Shown piece after piece: positions 15,505 through 23,319 of a stretch of DNA of 24,281 bases. The first letter of the stretch is position 1. The number at the start of each line of letters is the position of its first letter. The position numbers were made by a program, and so were the translations under genes. The stretch comes from a virus, in the IMG/VR virus record IMGVR_UViG_3300027608_000148, positions 1 to 24,281 of that record; one strand, written 5' to 3'. The notes below the pieces were generated by a model. The model was not told the DNA's origin. It did not search any database and saw only the letters and a list, made by a program, of their open reading frames with translations.

Positions 15505-17609
15505 GCATCTTTTTCCCAGAAGACGAGGGGCGCGAAGTCCCTGAGGTAGACTATCAACCAATACTCCGCACCGAATTAGTGACAGGCGCAGCGGGGCCGA
15601 CCGGAAGCCAAGGGGCTAAAGGCGACACGGGCGCGACAGGCGCGGGAGTGGTAACAGGCGGATTTACAGGGCAAGTTCTCGCAAAGAAAACAAATACCGA
15701 CTACGACACCGAATGGGTGACGGGTGGTGGAGGTGGAGCGGCGATCTGGGGCGGCATTGCTGGAACGCTCTCGAACCAGACCGATCTGCAAACGGCTCTT
15801 GATTCAAAGCTTTCTTCGGTAACGTGGGGGAGCATTACCGGCACGCTCGCAAACCAGACCGACCTACAAAGTGCACTTGACGCCAAGGCGCTCAAGATAA
15901 CAGCGATAACGGCAGGCACAGGACTAACAGGCGGCGGTGATCTTTCCGCTTCGCGCACGATCTCGATGTTGGCGGACGTTCCTGCGGACTCGCTAAATTT
16001 CAATACGGCAGCGACCGAGGCGAATGCCGTTGGAAAGATGTTCTGGAATGCAACCGAAGGCGCTCCGCAGGTCGGGCTTGCAGGCGGCAACGTGCAGTTG
16101 CAAATGGGGTCAATGCTTGTCGCCTACGTTCGCAATGCAGAGGCGACAACGCTCAACAAGGGCGAGGTAGTCTATCTTTTCGGCGCAACAGGCAACCGCG
16201 CAACTGTAAAAAGAGCATCTAATGCCGCTGATTCAAGCTCGTCCAAAACCATCGGACTTGTTGCCGAAAGCATCGGCGCAAACCAAAACGGATTCATAAT
16301 CACGCAAGGCGTTCTCGACAAACTCTCGTTAGGTTCGCCATTCGCGGATGGCGATTCCGTATATCTTGGAAACGCCGCAGGAACATTTACCCGAGTTAAG
16401 CCAACTCAACCGAATCACATCGTTTTTATCGGCGTTGTAGAACGTGCAAATGTTGGCAACGGCCAGCTATACATCCGCCCGCAAAACGGATTTGAGCTTG
16501 AGGAACTGCACGACGTTCTCGTCACTTCGCCAGCGAACAACCAGACGATTCTCTGGAACTCGGCGGTCACGCTTTGGACTAACTCAACGCTAACCGTCGG
16601 CACGATAAGCGGACTCTCAGCCGATCTCAGCGGAAAGGTCGCATCGGTCGGAGCCACATCGCCAGTTGTTTCGAGCGGCGGAACAACTCCGACGATCTCG
16701 ATGCCGGTAGCGACCGCGACAACAAATGGATATCTCGCATCGACGGACTGGACTACGTTTAACGAAAAAGCGAAAACGACCGACGTTCAGATTTTTACAA
16801 CGAGCGGAACGTGGACAAAACCAGCAGGCGCAAAAAGCGTCGATGTTAACATCATTGCTGGTGGCGGCGGCGGAAGCTCGGGGCGCGTAAACGCAGGGCA
16901 AGCAGGCGGGGGCGGTGGTGCTGGCGGCAATGTAACAAATCGCGCTGGCATTCCAGCCAGCATACTTGGCGCAACAGAGACCGTTACCGTTGGAGCAGGG
17001 GGAACTGGAGGAGCGGCAACGAACATTGCAAACGCGCAAAATACATTTGGGACAAACGGAGGAAATTCTAGTTTCGGAGCAACCCCGTGGGTTTTTGCGA
17101 GTGCGGGTAATGGTGCCGCAACCTCAAATGGGGGGGCAGGAGGCGCAGGCGGACGGGGATTTTTCATTGGAGGTGCTGGCGGAAATGGCGGGGGGCAAGC
17201 GACTCCATCGGCGGGGGTATCTCCAACTGCACCGCAAATCGCTGCGGGTGGCGGCGGCGGGGGTGGCTCATGCTCAACGGCGGGTCAATTTTACGCAGGG
17301 GGAAATGGACTTCCAAGCTTAGGCTATCTAGCGTCTGGCGGACAAGCCGTTGGCGGAGCTACCGCTGGAGCAGCGGGAGCTAATGGAGGCGGCATCAATG
17401 CCGTCATTGGTGCGGGCGGGGGTGGTGGCGGTGGGGCTGGCAACGCAACAGGAAACGCTGGTGCAGGCGGGAACGGATCAGTCTATGGCGGCGGCGGTGG
17501 TGGCGGTGGATGCTGTGGATGGATACCAGGGACAAGCGGACAGACCTACTCATCAGGCGCGGGCGGAAACGGAGAACAAGGCGTTGTCATTGTGACTACA
17601 TATTTTTAA
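15501..17609 (+). CDS. Tail fibre/adhesin with collagen-like and glycine-rich domains
   Basis: The 702-residue protein has a short anchor, a collagen-like stretch GPTGSQGAKGDTGATG (about residues 32-47) and two 26-residue repeats beginning WGGIAGTLSNQTDLQTAL and WGSITGTLANQTDLQSAL (about 83-134). A beta-rich shaft follows (about 200-420), with a further repeat-like KVASVGATSPVVSSGGTTP. From about residue 432 (TTSGTWTKPAGAKSVDVNIIAGGGGG) to the end lies a glycine-rich domain with many GGGGG runs, as in polyglycine adhesin tips. It ends GEQGVVIVTTYF, a strand closing such domains. The role is receptor contact at the virion surface. It starts on an ATGA overlap and may fold with help from the next small gene. 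Confidence 0.88.
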   Translation: MSIFFPEDEGREVPEVDYQPILRTELVTGAAGPTGSQGAKGDTGATGAGVVTGGFTGQVLAKKTNTDYDTEWVTGGGGGAAIWGGIAGTLSNQTDLQTALDSKLSSVTWGSITGTLANQTDLQSALDAKALKITAITAGTGLTGGGDLSASRTISMLADVPADSLNFNTAATEANAVGKMFWNATEGAPQVGLAGGNVQLQMGSMLVAYVRNAEATTLNKGEVVYLFGATGNRATVKRASNAADSSSSKTIGLVAESIGANQNGFIITQGVLDKLSLGSPFADGDSVYLGNAAGTFTRVKPTQPNHIVFIGVVERANVGNGQLYIRPQNGFELEELHDVLVTSPANNQTILWNSAVTLWTNSTLTVGTISGLSADLSGKVASVGATSPVVSSGGTTPTISMPVATATTNGYLASTDWTTFNEKAKTTDVQIFTTSGTWTKPAGAKSVDVNIIAGGGGGSSGRVNAGQAGGGGGAGGNVTNRAGIPASILGATETVTVGAGGTGGAATNIANAQNTFGTNGGNSSFGATPWVFASAGNGAATSNGGAGGAGGRGFFIGGAGGNGGGQATPSAGVSPTAPQIAAGGGGGGGSCSTAGQFYAGGNGLPSLGYLASGGQAVGGATAGAAGANGGGINAVIGAGGGGGGGAGNATGNAGAGGNGSVYGGGGGGGGCCGWIPGTSGQTYSSGAGGNGEQGVVIVTTYF
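15747..15899 (+). repeat. Two 78-base repeat units in the fibre gene
   Basis: Two in-frame units, starting at the tgg codons at 15747 and 15825, encode W-GG/S-I-x-GTL-x-NQTDLQ-x-ALD-x-K. They are diverged at the DNA level but keep identical spacing, so they are coding repeats of a shaft module and not a recombination hotspot. Confidence 0.75.
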
Positions 17610-17610
17610 A

Positions 17611-17766
17611 ATGAAATACGCGATCATCAACGAAAAAGGCGGATGGCTTGAAAACTTGGTTATCTGGGATGGGAGTCTTGAAACATGGCAACCGCCTGAG
17701 GGAACAATAGCGAAGCGCATCGAGGAGGTTGACGTCACGGCCTTGCCAGAAAGACCGCAAGAATGA
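17611..17766 (+). CDS. Small fibre-companion protein, 51 aa
   Basis: The frame from ATG 17611 to TGA 17764-17766 is just below common length cut-offs. It encodes 51 residues opening MKYAIINEKGGWLENLVIWDG and including WQPPEG, a pattern I recognise from small proteins encoded immediately downstream of phage tail fibres. It begins one base after the fibre stop and its stop overlaps the next ATG as ATGA. Fibre assembly or tip association is inferred from position only. Confidence 0.68.
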   Translation: MKYAIINEKGGWLENLVIWDGSLETWQPPEGTIAKRIEEVDVTALPERPQE

Positions 17767-18209
17767 TAACCGACGCCACATACACTTTAACGCTGGAGAA
17801 GGCGCTGACAGACACTTTTGTTCTTGCATTGCAGCAAGAGATGCAGAGCGCCTTGGTGGTAACGGCAGCGGAGAACTTCGGGACAATGACGCTACCGGCG
17901 TGCTTCGTGAAATGCACAAGGCAGCGCGAGAGTATTATTGACTCAGCCATTTTCCAGTTCTCGGTCGATATCGCGTTGATCGTGCAGGCTGACGACATGG
18001 ATCAAATGACAATGGAGAACTTGTGGTCGCAAGTGCTCTGTGTATCGCACGACATTACAGGCCTCAAGACAAAGTTGAATGCAGTCCGTCCGCAATACGC
18101 TTTCGTTTTCGGCATCCTTCGGGACGGGCCGGTATCGCTCTCGTCAAACGAGCGGCATTTTGAACGGTCCGTCACGATCACGGTTCACGCCGCGCTTTTC
18201 GCAAGTTGA
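17763..18209 (+). CDS. Tail completion/terminator-like protein
   Basis: The 148-residue product sits directly before the tail tube gene, the usual place of the tail terminator or tail completion protein that caps the tube and joins it to the head. It is alpha/beta: two N-terminal helices (LEKALTDTFVLALQQEMQSAL), strands CFVKCTRQ and QFSVDIALIVQA, a helix, and closing strands QYAFVFGILRDGPVS and SVTITVHAALFA, matching the general gpU/terminator fold pattern. Its sequence family is not recognised. It begins on ATGA and ends in a TGA that is part of a TTGACA. Confidence 0.6.
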   Translation: MITDATYTLTLEKALTDTFVLALQQEMQSALVVTAAENFGTMTLPACFVKCTRQRESIIDSAIFQFSVDIALIVQADDMDQMTMENLWSQVLCVSHDITGLKTKLNAVRPQYAFVFGILRDGPVSLSSNERHFERSVTITVHAALFAS

Positions 18210-18227
18210 CAATTTTCACGAAATATC

Positions 18228-18593
18228 ATGCCAGCAACCGTCATCACATCATCCGTAGCGTCCGGCGTTGAGTTCGGACTCCTTCAAGAAACTGGGCTTT
18301 TGCTCAATTCTTTCTCCCGTTCCGTTCAGTCGGACAAAGCAACCGTCATGGACGCCCTCGGCGATACCGTTGCCGTAGCGTACTTCAACAAGAGCGCCAC
18401 GATCTCGCTTGATGGCGTCATCAACGGCGGCGTCGCCTACGAACTCGCCAACGTCCTAACTCTCGCCAACGATACGTCCTCCTATGGCGTTTCTGGCGGT
18501 GCAGTCATCGTTGATTCCGTTTCCGAAAAGACAGGCGCTGGCACATTCAAAACGATCACCGTTTCCGCGACTCAATACCCCGAGATCGTCTAA
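18228..18593 (+). CDS. Tail tube protein
   Basis: This 121-residue protein is beta-rich with conserved-looking turns: VEFGLLQETGLLLNSFSRSVQSDKATVMDALGDTVAVAYFN, SATISLDGVINGG, a helix AYELANVLTL, and TFKTITVSATQYPEIV. The pattern, size and place (after tail completion, before the chaperones) fit a siphovirus major tail tube protein. The gene is followed by a terminator, as for the capsid gene, which supports high expression. Identification is by context more than by motif. A TTGACA ends 16 bases before the ATG. Confidence 0.68.
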   Translation: MPATVITSSVASGVEFGLLQETGLLLNSFSRSVQSDKATVMDALGDTVAVAYFNKSATISLDGVINGGVAYELANVLTLANDTSSYGVSGGAVIVDSVSEKTGAGTFKTITVSATQYPEIV

Positions 18594-18612
18594 GCAACTG
18601 GCTCATGCCGAT

Positions 18613-18642
18613 GGCTCCCCGGCTAAAGGGAGCCGCCTTTTT
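18613..18642 (+). terminator. Intrinsic terminator after the tail tube gene
   Basis: A 7-bp GC-rich stem, GGCTCCC at 18613-18619 with GGGAGCC at 18628-18634, encloses an 8-base loop and is followed by GCC and TTTTT at 18638-18642. It lies 19 bases after the tail tube stop and 4 bases before the next gene's ATG. It is probably leaky, letting some transcripts reach the chaperone and tape-measure genes. Confidence 0.82.
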
Positions 18643-18646
18643 ATAT

Positions 18647-19045
18647 ATGGACTGCAATAAGAAATTCTTTCACACGATCAACCTCAAAGCCGCTGTGGCA
18701 CTCGCTACGATGGGCTTCAAAATGAACTTCCCACCGGTCACTCGACTGGTTCGCACCGACGGCAAGGAATCAACCGAGTTCTGGTTTGAAGGCGAAAACG
18801 ACAAGGGTCAAGACGCATCGCAAGTCTATCGCCAGATGACAAAGGAAGGCGACGAACTCGAAGCAAAAGAACCAGAAAACCCGCTCTGCTACATCCGTGC
18901 CGCATTGGCGAACCGCGACGTATTAGTGGACATCATCCGCAATACCCCGCGTTTGATCGAGATCGAGCACAACGGAAAACGCATCGCCATTTCGGAGCAC
19001 GCTTCGGACAAGACCAAGCAAGAGATGACAAGATTTTTAAAATAA
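18647..19045 (+). CDS. Tail assembly protein upstream of the frameshift gene
   Basis: The frame could start at 18605, but that would place the N-terminus inside the terminator hairpin; the ATG at 18647, just after its T run, is preferred (132 residues, starting MDCNKKFF). The product is alpha/beta with FHTINLKAAVALATMGFKMNF, a charged middle (EFWFEGENDKGQDASQVYRQM) and a helical RDVLVDIIRN. Lying between tail tube and the frameshifted chaperone, it is probably a tail chaperone or minor assembly protein. Family not recognised. It joins the next gene by TAATG. Confidence 0.62.
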   Translation: MDCNKKFFHTINLKAAVALATMGFKMNFPPVTRLVRTDGKESTEFWFEGENDKGQDASQVYRQMTKEGDELEAKEPENPLCYIRAALANRDVLVDIIRNTPRLIEIEHNGKRIAISEHASDKTKQEMTRFLK

Positions 19046-19440
19046 TGAAAAAGACACAAAACACAGACCTAGTAAAAGACGACGAAATCCTCCGCATTCA
19101 AGCAATGGAAGACGGGCCGAAGAAAGTAAACGGGCGCACCTTGCGACCGATTACGGCACTTACTATCTCATGGATGCAACGCAACGAGATTTTCAGCGGC
19201 AATATGGATCTCGTATGGAAAGCGGCAGCCTTTGCGTTTCTCCACAGCGAGCCAACAAGCTCGATCCGATCTGTCGTCAATGACCGCGATACGTTCGTTA
19301 ACGCCGTGGATTCGTGGATTGAAAAGAACATGGCGCATCATCTTGAAGTCGGTTCTATGTCGGACGCAATGAACTCCGCTTTTGAGCTTTACAACGCATC
19401 GGCAACCGAATCTAAAGCAGGATCAGGAAGCCCAAACTAA
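19045..19440 (+). CDS. Tail assembly chaperone, short (gpG-like) form
   Basis: The zero-frame product has 131 residues: a charged start, LRPITALTISWMQRNEIF, an alpha-helical core (DLVWKAAAFAFLHS) and a polar Ser/Gly tail (ATESKAGSGSPN). It starts on TAATG and stops at TAA 19438-19440, directly after a slippery CCCAAAC. Size, position before tail tube-distal genes and tape measure, and the frameshift signal match lambda gpG-type chaperones, which wrap the tape measure during tail assembly. Sequence similarity to gpG itself is not apparent. Confidence 0.78.
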   Translation: MKKTQNTDLVKDDEILRIQAMEDGPKKVNGRTLRPITALTISWMQRNEIFSGNMDLVWKAAAFAFLHSEPTSSIRSVVNDRDTFVNAVDSWIEKNMAHHLEVGSMSDAMNSAFELYNASATESKAGSGSPN

Positions 19441-19688
19441 ATAGCCCCAACTGGCTCGCAGCTTACGTCTTTCGACTCGTTAAGCTGACCGGCTGGGGCT
19501 TCGTTCACATCCTAGAAGAGCTTCCGTTCGCGGCAGGGTTGCAGTTACTCCAAGCCGACGACTACACGAACGGCATCCACCGTCCTTGGTCGCGCAATAA
19601 CGCTTCCGTTGATGTTGACGCTCTCGCCACCATAGAAGATACCCTCGCAAAATATGGCAAAATTCAAGTTCGAGAGTGTGAAGTTTGA
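19045..19688 (+). CDS. Tail assembly chaperone, -1 frameshifted (gpGT-like) form
   Basis: Ribosomes slipping back one base on CCCAAAC (19431-19437) resume at 19437 and read to TGA at 19686-19688, adding 83 residues (starting LNSPNWLAAYVFRLVKLTGWGF) for a product of about 214. The extension contains HILEELPFAAGLQLLQADDYTNG and HRPWSRNNA, with hydrophobic helices like T domains. It has no internal ATG or GTG start in this frame; only an internal TTG occurs. Without the shift, 213 bases would be empty in a packed genome. The extension overlaps the start of the next gene by 35 bases. In lambda the shifted form recruits tail tube protein to the tape measure. Confidence 0.85.
19431..19500 (+). promoter_or_regulatory. 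Programmed -1 ribosomal frameshift signal
   Basis: The slippery heptamer CCCAAAC (X XXY YYZ with zero-frame CCA AAC) is at 19431-19437, then the zero-frame TAA. After a 5-base spacer a long hairpin starts: AGCCCCA at 19443-19449 pairs perfectly with TGGGGCT at 19494-19500; four more pairs (CTGG with CCGG, one G-T) follow across one mismatch; inside, AGCTTA at 19460-19465 pairs with TAAGCT at 19481-19486. In the -1 frame a TAA at 19413-19415 forces the shift to occur between there and the zero-frame stop, exactly where the heptamer sits. Confidence 0.88.
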
Positions 19689-20457
19689 ACAGATCATGAA
19701 GGACTACGCAGAGATCCGCGAAGTCACGATCCCTGACGCCGTTATGCTCAACGCTCGCCTTCTTTGCGTGGAACTAGGAAGACGCACACAACCTTTCGGA
19801 AATGATGAAACCGCCGGAACAATTCGCGTAAAAAACGATATCGGCAAAATCATCAAGCCTCCGGTTCAGCTATTGGCAATGGCAAACAAGGTTGAAAATA
19901 AGAAGATCGGGCAACGATTGAAGTCGCTGATAATGAATCAGCGTTATGATGTCGTTGAAACTATTTTCCGTAACCTTGGGTTTTTGAATAAGTGGACGGG
20001 GCTTGAATTTCTGGACAGCAAGAGCGGAATAAAGACACATCACCAAGATGCTCGCATTAAGCCAACCGGAAGAACAAAGACAAAGGGAAGCAAGTTGTTT
20101 ATTTCAAGCGGAAGCGAACTCAATACATACATCACAGAAATACAAAAGCGCGTCGGCATTTCAAAAGGCGGATGGGCTGATTGTGCAAGCCAGCTCAAGA
20201 AAGTGAATAAGGGGGGACTTCTCACAGGATTTCCATCATGGGTTAAAAAAGCCGTAAGAAGCGGATCGGGATCAGTTCAAGACTCAACGTCCAACATTAA
20301 AAGCCCGAAGGTGACGCTTACAAACAACGTGCCTTGGGTATCTCAGATTCTTCCAGCAAGCGAACAGCTCAACGCGCTTTCAGTCGTCTCAACTAAGATG
20401 CGAAATCAGATGAACATGATCCTAAAAAAGAGACAAAAAACCCTTACAGAAACTTAG
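19654..20457 (+). CDS. Tail-module protein of unknown function, 267 aa
   Basis: The 267-residue basic protein lies between the chaperones and the tape measure, a slot that may hold minor tail or tail-completion proteins. It has an N-terminal helical region (VKFEQIMKDYAEIREVTIPDAVMLNARLL), a lysine-rich middle, KRVGISKGGWADCASQL (about residues 168-184) and a C-terminal VTLTNNVPWVSQILPAS segment that resembles the end of HK97 gp10-like tail proteins (NNVPYA). That similarity is weak. It starts at ATG 19654 inside the frameshift extension, with no Shine-Dalgarno, and ends 3 bases before the tape measure. Confidence 0.68.
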   Translation: MAKFKFESVKFEQIMKDYAEIREVTIPDAVMLNARLLCVELGRRTQPFGNDETAGTIRVKNDIGKIIKPPVQLLAMANKVENKKIGQRLKSLIMNQRYDVVETIFRNLGFLNKWTGLEFLDSKSGIKTHHQDARIKPTGRTKTKGSKLFISSGSELNTYITEIQKRVGISKGGWADCASQLKKVNKGGLLTGFPSWVKKAVRSGSGSVQDSTSNIKSPKVTLTNNVPWVSQILPASEQLNALSVVSTKMRNQMNMILKKRQKTLTET

Positions 20458-20460
20458 AAT

Positions 20461-23019
20461 ATGGCAGACGTAACCGTAGAATTTGGCGCAACCGACACAG
20501 GACTTGAGAAGACACTCAAGGCCGTTCAAGACGAGCTTACCCAGCTGAAGGGCAAGGTATCGAGCGGCGAGCTTTCCATGACCGAACTTGAAAGCACGAT
20601 GAAACGCATCGGCCAGGTTACAACGATGGAGAAAAACATCAAGGCCATCGGGGATTCGTCCACCGCGACATCGCCAAAGGTGGATGAGCTAGGCAAAGAC
20701 ATGAAGACGGCAGGCGATAAAGCCGAAGACGCTGGGAAAAAGGGTAAAACGGGATTTGGCGAAATAGCTATAGGCGCAGGCATTGCGGGAGCAGCAGTTA
20801 AACTTGGAACAGCGGCGATTGACGCCGCATTTGCGGTTGCACAGAAGACCGTGCAGAGCTTCGGAGATGCTTTGAATATGGGTGGCAGGCTTGCAGAGCT
20901 TTCAGACCGCACGGGCGTTGCTGTTGATCAACTTTTAATCCTGGAGCGAGCATTTCAAAACACAGGAATCGGGGCTGATTCGCTTGGCCCGATTATCAAC
21001 AAGATGCAAAAAGCAATCGTTGATGCTGGCGATGGGAGCAGCAAGGCCGCTGACGCATTCACGAAACTCGGCATCCCACTTTCAGAACTTCAGAATCTCT
21101 CGCCAGATCAACAACTGCAAGCCATCGGAAAGGCTATTTCAACAATTCCAGATCCAGCGGAGCGTGCCGCCGTCTCAATGGAGATATTTGGTAAATCTGG
21201 CGGTGCGTTGAATCAAATGTTTGCCGACATGGATGGCGAGATTGAAACGGCTAAGTCTCAACTAGGAACGCTTCCGCAAATAATGAAAGAAGGTGCAAAG
21301 CAATTTGATCGGATATCTGACGCGGTTGTTATTATAAGTGGAAAATTCGTTGAATTTGCGGCTGGAATTATCGACAAAGTGAAGCCGGCATTGGATGCGC
21401 TAACAACGGGATTAACTCGCATTGATGCGGCAAAGCTAGGCCAACAACTTGCTGGCTTTTTTACGGGGGCAGGAGAAGGAATGAAGGGATTCCAAGCCGC
21501 CGTGGATGCCATTGATGCCGGCGATATGGGGACGGCATTTAAAATCGTTGCACAGGCGATACAGATTCAATTCAAGGAAACAGGTAATAGTGTTTATGCG
21601 AGCATGGTTGCTGCATTTCAGACGGCTGGAGAATTTGCGGCTAAAATATTTAATTCATCTGGGGCACTTGCTCAAACCCTATTAATGTCTTTTGATCTTT
21701 TAGCCAATAAAGCTGGCGCAAGCATTATGAGCGGGCTTGCAAAGGCATTTGACGGGAGCTATTTGACGCGAGGGATCGCTGCTTCTTTAAGAGAAATGGC
21801 GGGACAAGCGACAGAAACAGCGAAAATTGCTGAAGAAGGGTTAAAGGGAGCTGGCAGTAGAATTGCTAAACAATTTACGGAGACAGGAAAAGCACTCCCT
21901 GAAAGTTTCAAGGAAAATATGGCTGGCGTCCCGCCTCTATTTACAGGAATAGAGGAGCATCAAAAGGAAATTGACCGCTTGCAACAAGGCATTACCAGAT
22001 CGACGAAGGAAACAACTGCCGCGATTTCTGATCAAGCAAAGGAAGACGCAAAGGCCGAACAAGAGGCGAGAAAGTATTTTCAAGATCACAAGAAATTTCA
22101 AGAAGACCAAGAGAAGGCTAACGCAAAGAAAACCGCAGACCAAGAAGCGGCAAATAAATTAAAGCAGGGCGAACTGAAATTTCAGCTTGAAATCGCCGAG
22201 GCGCAAGCCGCTGGCGATACAGAGCGTGTCACAGCTTTGCAGGCTAGTAAAAAGTATGCTGAAGACGTGCAGAAAGCCTTGGCGGCGGGGTTCGATAACG
22301 AACAGGCCGCATTGTTTGCGACCAACATGGCAATCGCCGCAAACAACTCGGCAAACATTAAGCAATACGACAAAGACGGGAATCAGTTGTTTTTCAAGGC
22401 GGCAGAGAATGCAGAAAAATTGCATCGGAGTCTTAAATCCGCAACAGGTTTTGCGGATACGCTAGCAAACATGAAGGAGATCAAAGTGATGGATAAGGCG
22501 GCGAATAGTGCAAAGGCGGTGCATACAGAATTGCTTGCGGCAGATAAATTGCTAGGCACTAATTTTGCTCAAATGAGTATGCCTGATCTTGTTAAAAAAC
22601 TAAACATAGATAAAATCGGGCAGACCGGCGAGGAGCAATTAAGGGCAGTTGCGACATATTTTAACGGTATCAAAACTGATCTATCTCAAACGCCAATCAA
22701 CACTGAAAAGGGTCAAGCGGACATCTTGAATTTAGTCAAATTCTTTGGGGGAAACCCAATGAAAGCAGATCTTGTGATTAACCACGACGAGGCCAAAAAA
22801 TCAACTGATACTGCATTTTCAAAAGTCGAAGCAACATTGGACGCAGAAAAGTCCGTTACTGGTCTTCGAGATTCTATCAAAGACGGCATCGAGCTTGATG
22901 TGTCCGCGAAGTCGGGCGTGAGCGGATTGCTTGAGGCGATAAAAGGCCTCGTTACCACAATAAGCACGGCGACGACATCTATAAACGGAAAACTCCCAAT
23001 CGCAGTTGTAGGAGCATAA
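20461..23019 (+). CDS. Tail tape measure protein
   Basis: The 852-residue protein is long, helical and Ala/Lys/Gln-rich, in the position of a tape measure. The N-terminus is coiled coil (LEKTLKAVQDELTQLKGKV). A glycine/alanine hydrophobic stretch spans about 98-130 (FGEIAIGAGIAGAAVKLG), then the phage TMP-type GRLAELSDRTGVAVDQLLILERAF (142-165), and further hydrophobic helices around 380-440. A highly charged coiled coil lies near 530-600. By the usual 1.5 angstrom per residue, the tail would be about 130 nm, so a long-tailed siphovirus is inferred. No peptidase or lysozyme domain is visible. The chaperones upstream should coat it before tube assembly. Confidence 0.9.
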   Translation: MADVTVEFGATDTGLEKTLKAVQDELTQLKGKVSSGELSMTELESTMKRIGQVTTMEKNIKAIGDSSTATSPKVDELGKDMKTAGDKAEDAGKKGKTGFGEIAIGAGIAGAAVKLGTAAIDAAFAVAQKTVQSFGDALNMGGRLAELSDRTGVAVDQLLILERAFQNTGIGADSLGPIINKMQKAIVDAGDGSSKAADAFTKLGIPLSELQNLSPDQQLQAIGKAISTIPDPAERAAVSMEIFGKSGGALNQMFADMDGEIETAKSQLGTLPQIMKEGAKQFDRISDAVVIISGKFVEFAAGIIDKVKPALDALTTGLTRIDAAKLGQQLAGFFTGAGEGMKGFQAAVDAIDAGDMGTAFKIVAQAIQIQFKETGNSVYASMVAAFQTAGEFAAKIFNSSGALAQTLLMSFDLLANKAGASIMSGLAKAFDGSYLTRGIAASLREMAGQATETAKIAEEGLKGAGSRIAKQFTETGKALPESFKENMAGVPPLFTGIEEHQKEIDRLQQGITRSTKETTAAISDQAKEDAKAEQEARKYFQDHKKFQEDQEKANAKKTADQEAANKLKQGELKFQLEIAEAQAAGDTERVTALQASKKYAEDVQKALAAGFDNEQAALFATNMAIAANNSANIKQYDKDGNQLFFKAAENAEKLHRSLKSATGFADTLANMKEIKVMDKAANSAKAVHTELLAADKLLGTNFAQMSMPDLVKKLNIDKIGQTGEEQLRAVATYFNGIKTDLSQTPINTEKGQADILNLVKFFGGNPMKADLVINHDEAKKSTDTAFSKVEATLDAEKSVTGLRDSIKDGIELDVSAKSGVSGLLEAIKGLVTTISTATTSINGKLPIAVVGA

Positions 23020-23022
23020 AAA

Positions 23023-23319
23023 ATGATAACATACCACGGAACCACAGATTTAATACTCACATCGCAAAACGTCATTAATTTGGACAGCGGCGCATACCGT
23101 TGCAATGCGGAATATACCTGCCGAAATACCGAAATTGCAAAATGGCTTCCCTTATTAGTTCGCGGAGAGCGAATGATAGGCGCGGGTTTGGATCTATTTA
23201 TTATCGGGGACACGGTTGATATCAAAATTGGGAATAATGGATTTACAACATTTAGGGTCACCGGTTACGCAAATAACGTAAGAATTGAAGAAATCCAAGA
23301 GGCATTGACTATATTATGA
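23023..23319 (+). CDS. Hypothetical distal tail protein, 98 aa
   Basis: The 98-residue product is beta-rich (DLILTSQNVINLDSGAYRCNAEYTC, GAGLDLFIIGDTVDIKIGNNGFTTFRVTGYANNVRIEEI). Its C-terminal half reads like a small beta barrel. It follows the tape measure by 3 bases and joins the next gene by ATGA. Distal tail or tail-tip component is inferred from position. I do not recognise the family. Confidence 0.62.
   Translation: MITYHGTTDLILTSQNVINLDSGAYRCNAEYTCRNTEIAKWLPLLVRGERMIGAGLDLFIIGDTVDIKIGNNGFTTFRVTGYANNVRIEEIQEALTIL

Noticed and set aside
16850-17560. G-rich low-complexity DNA as a structural or regulatory repeat
   Set aside because: It is explained by the glycine codons of the fibre's polyglycine domain.
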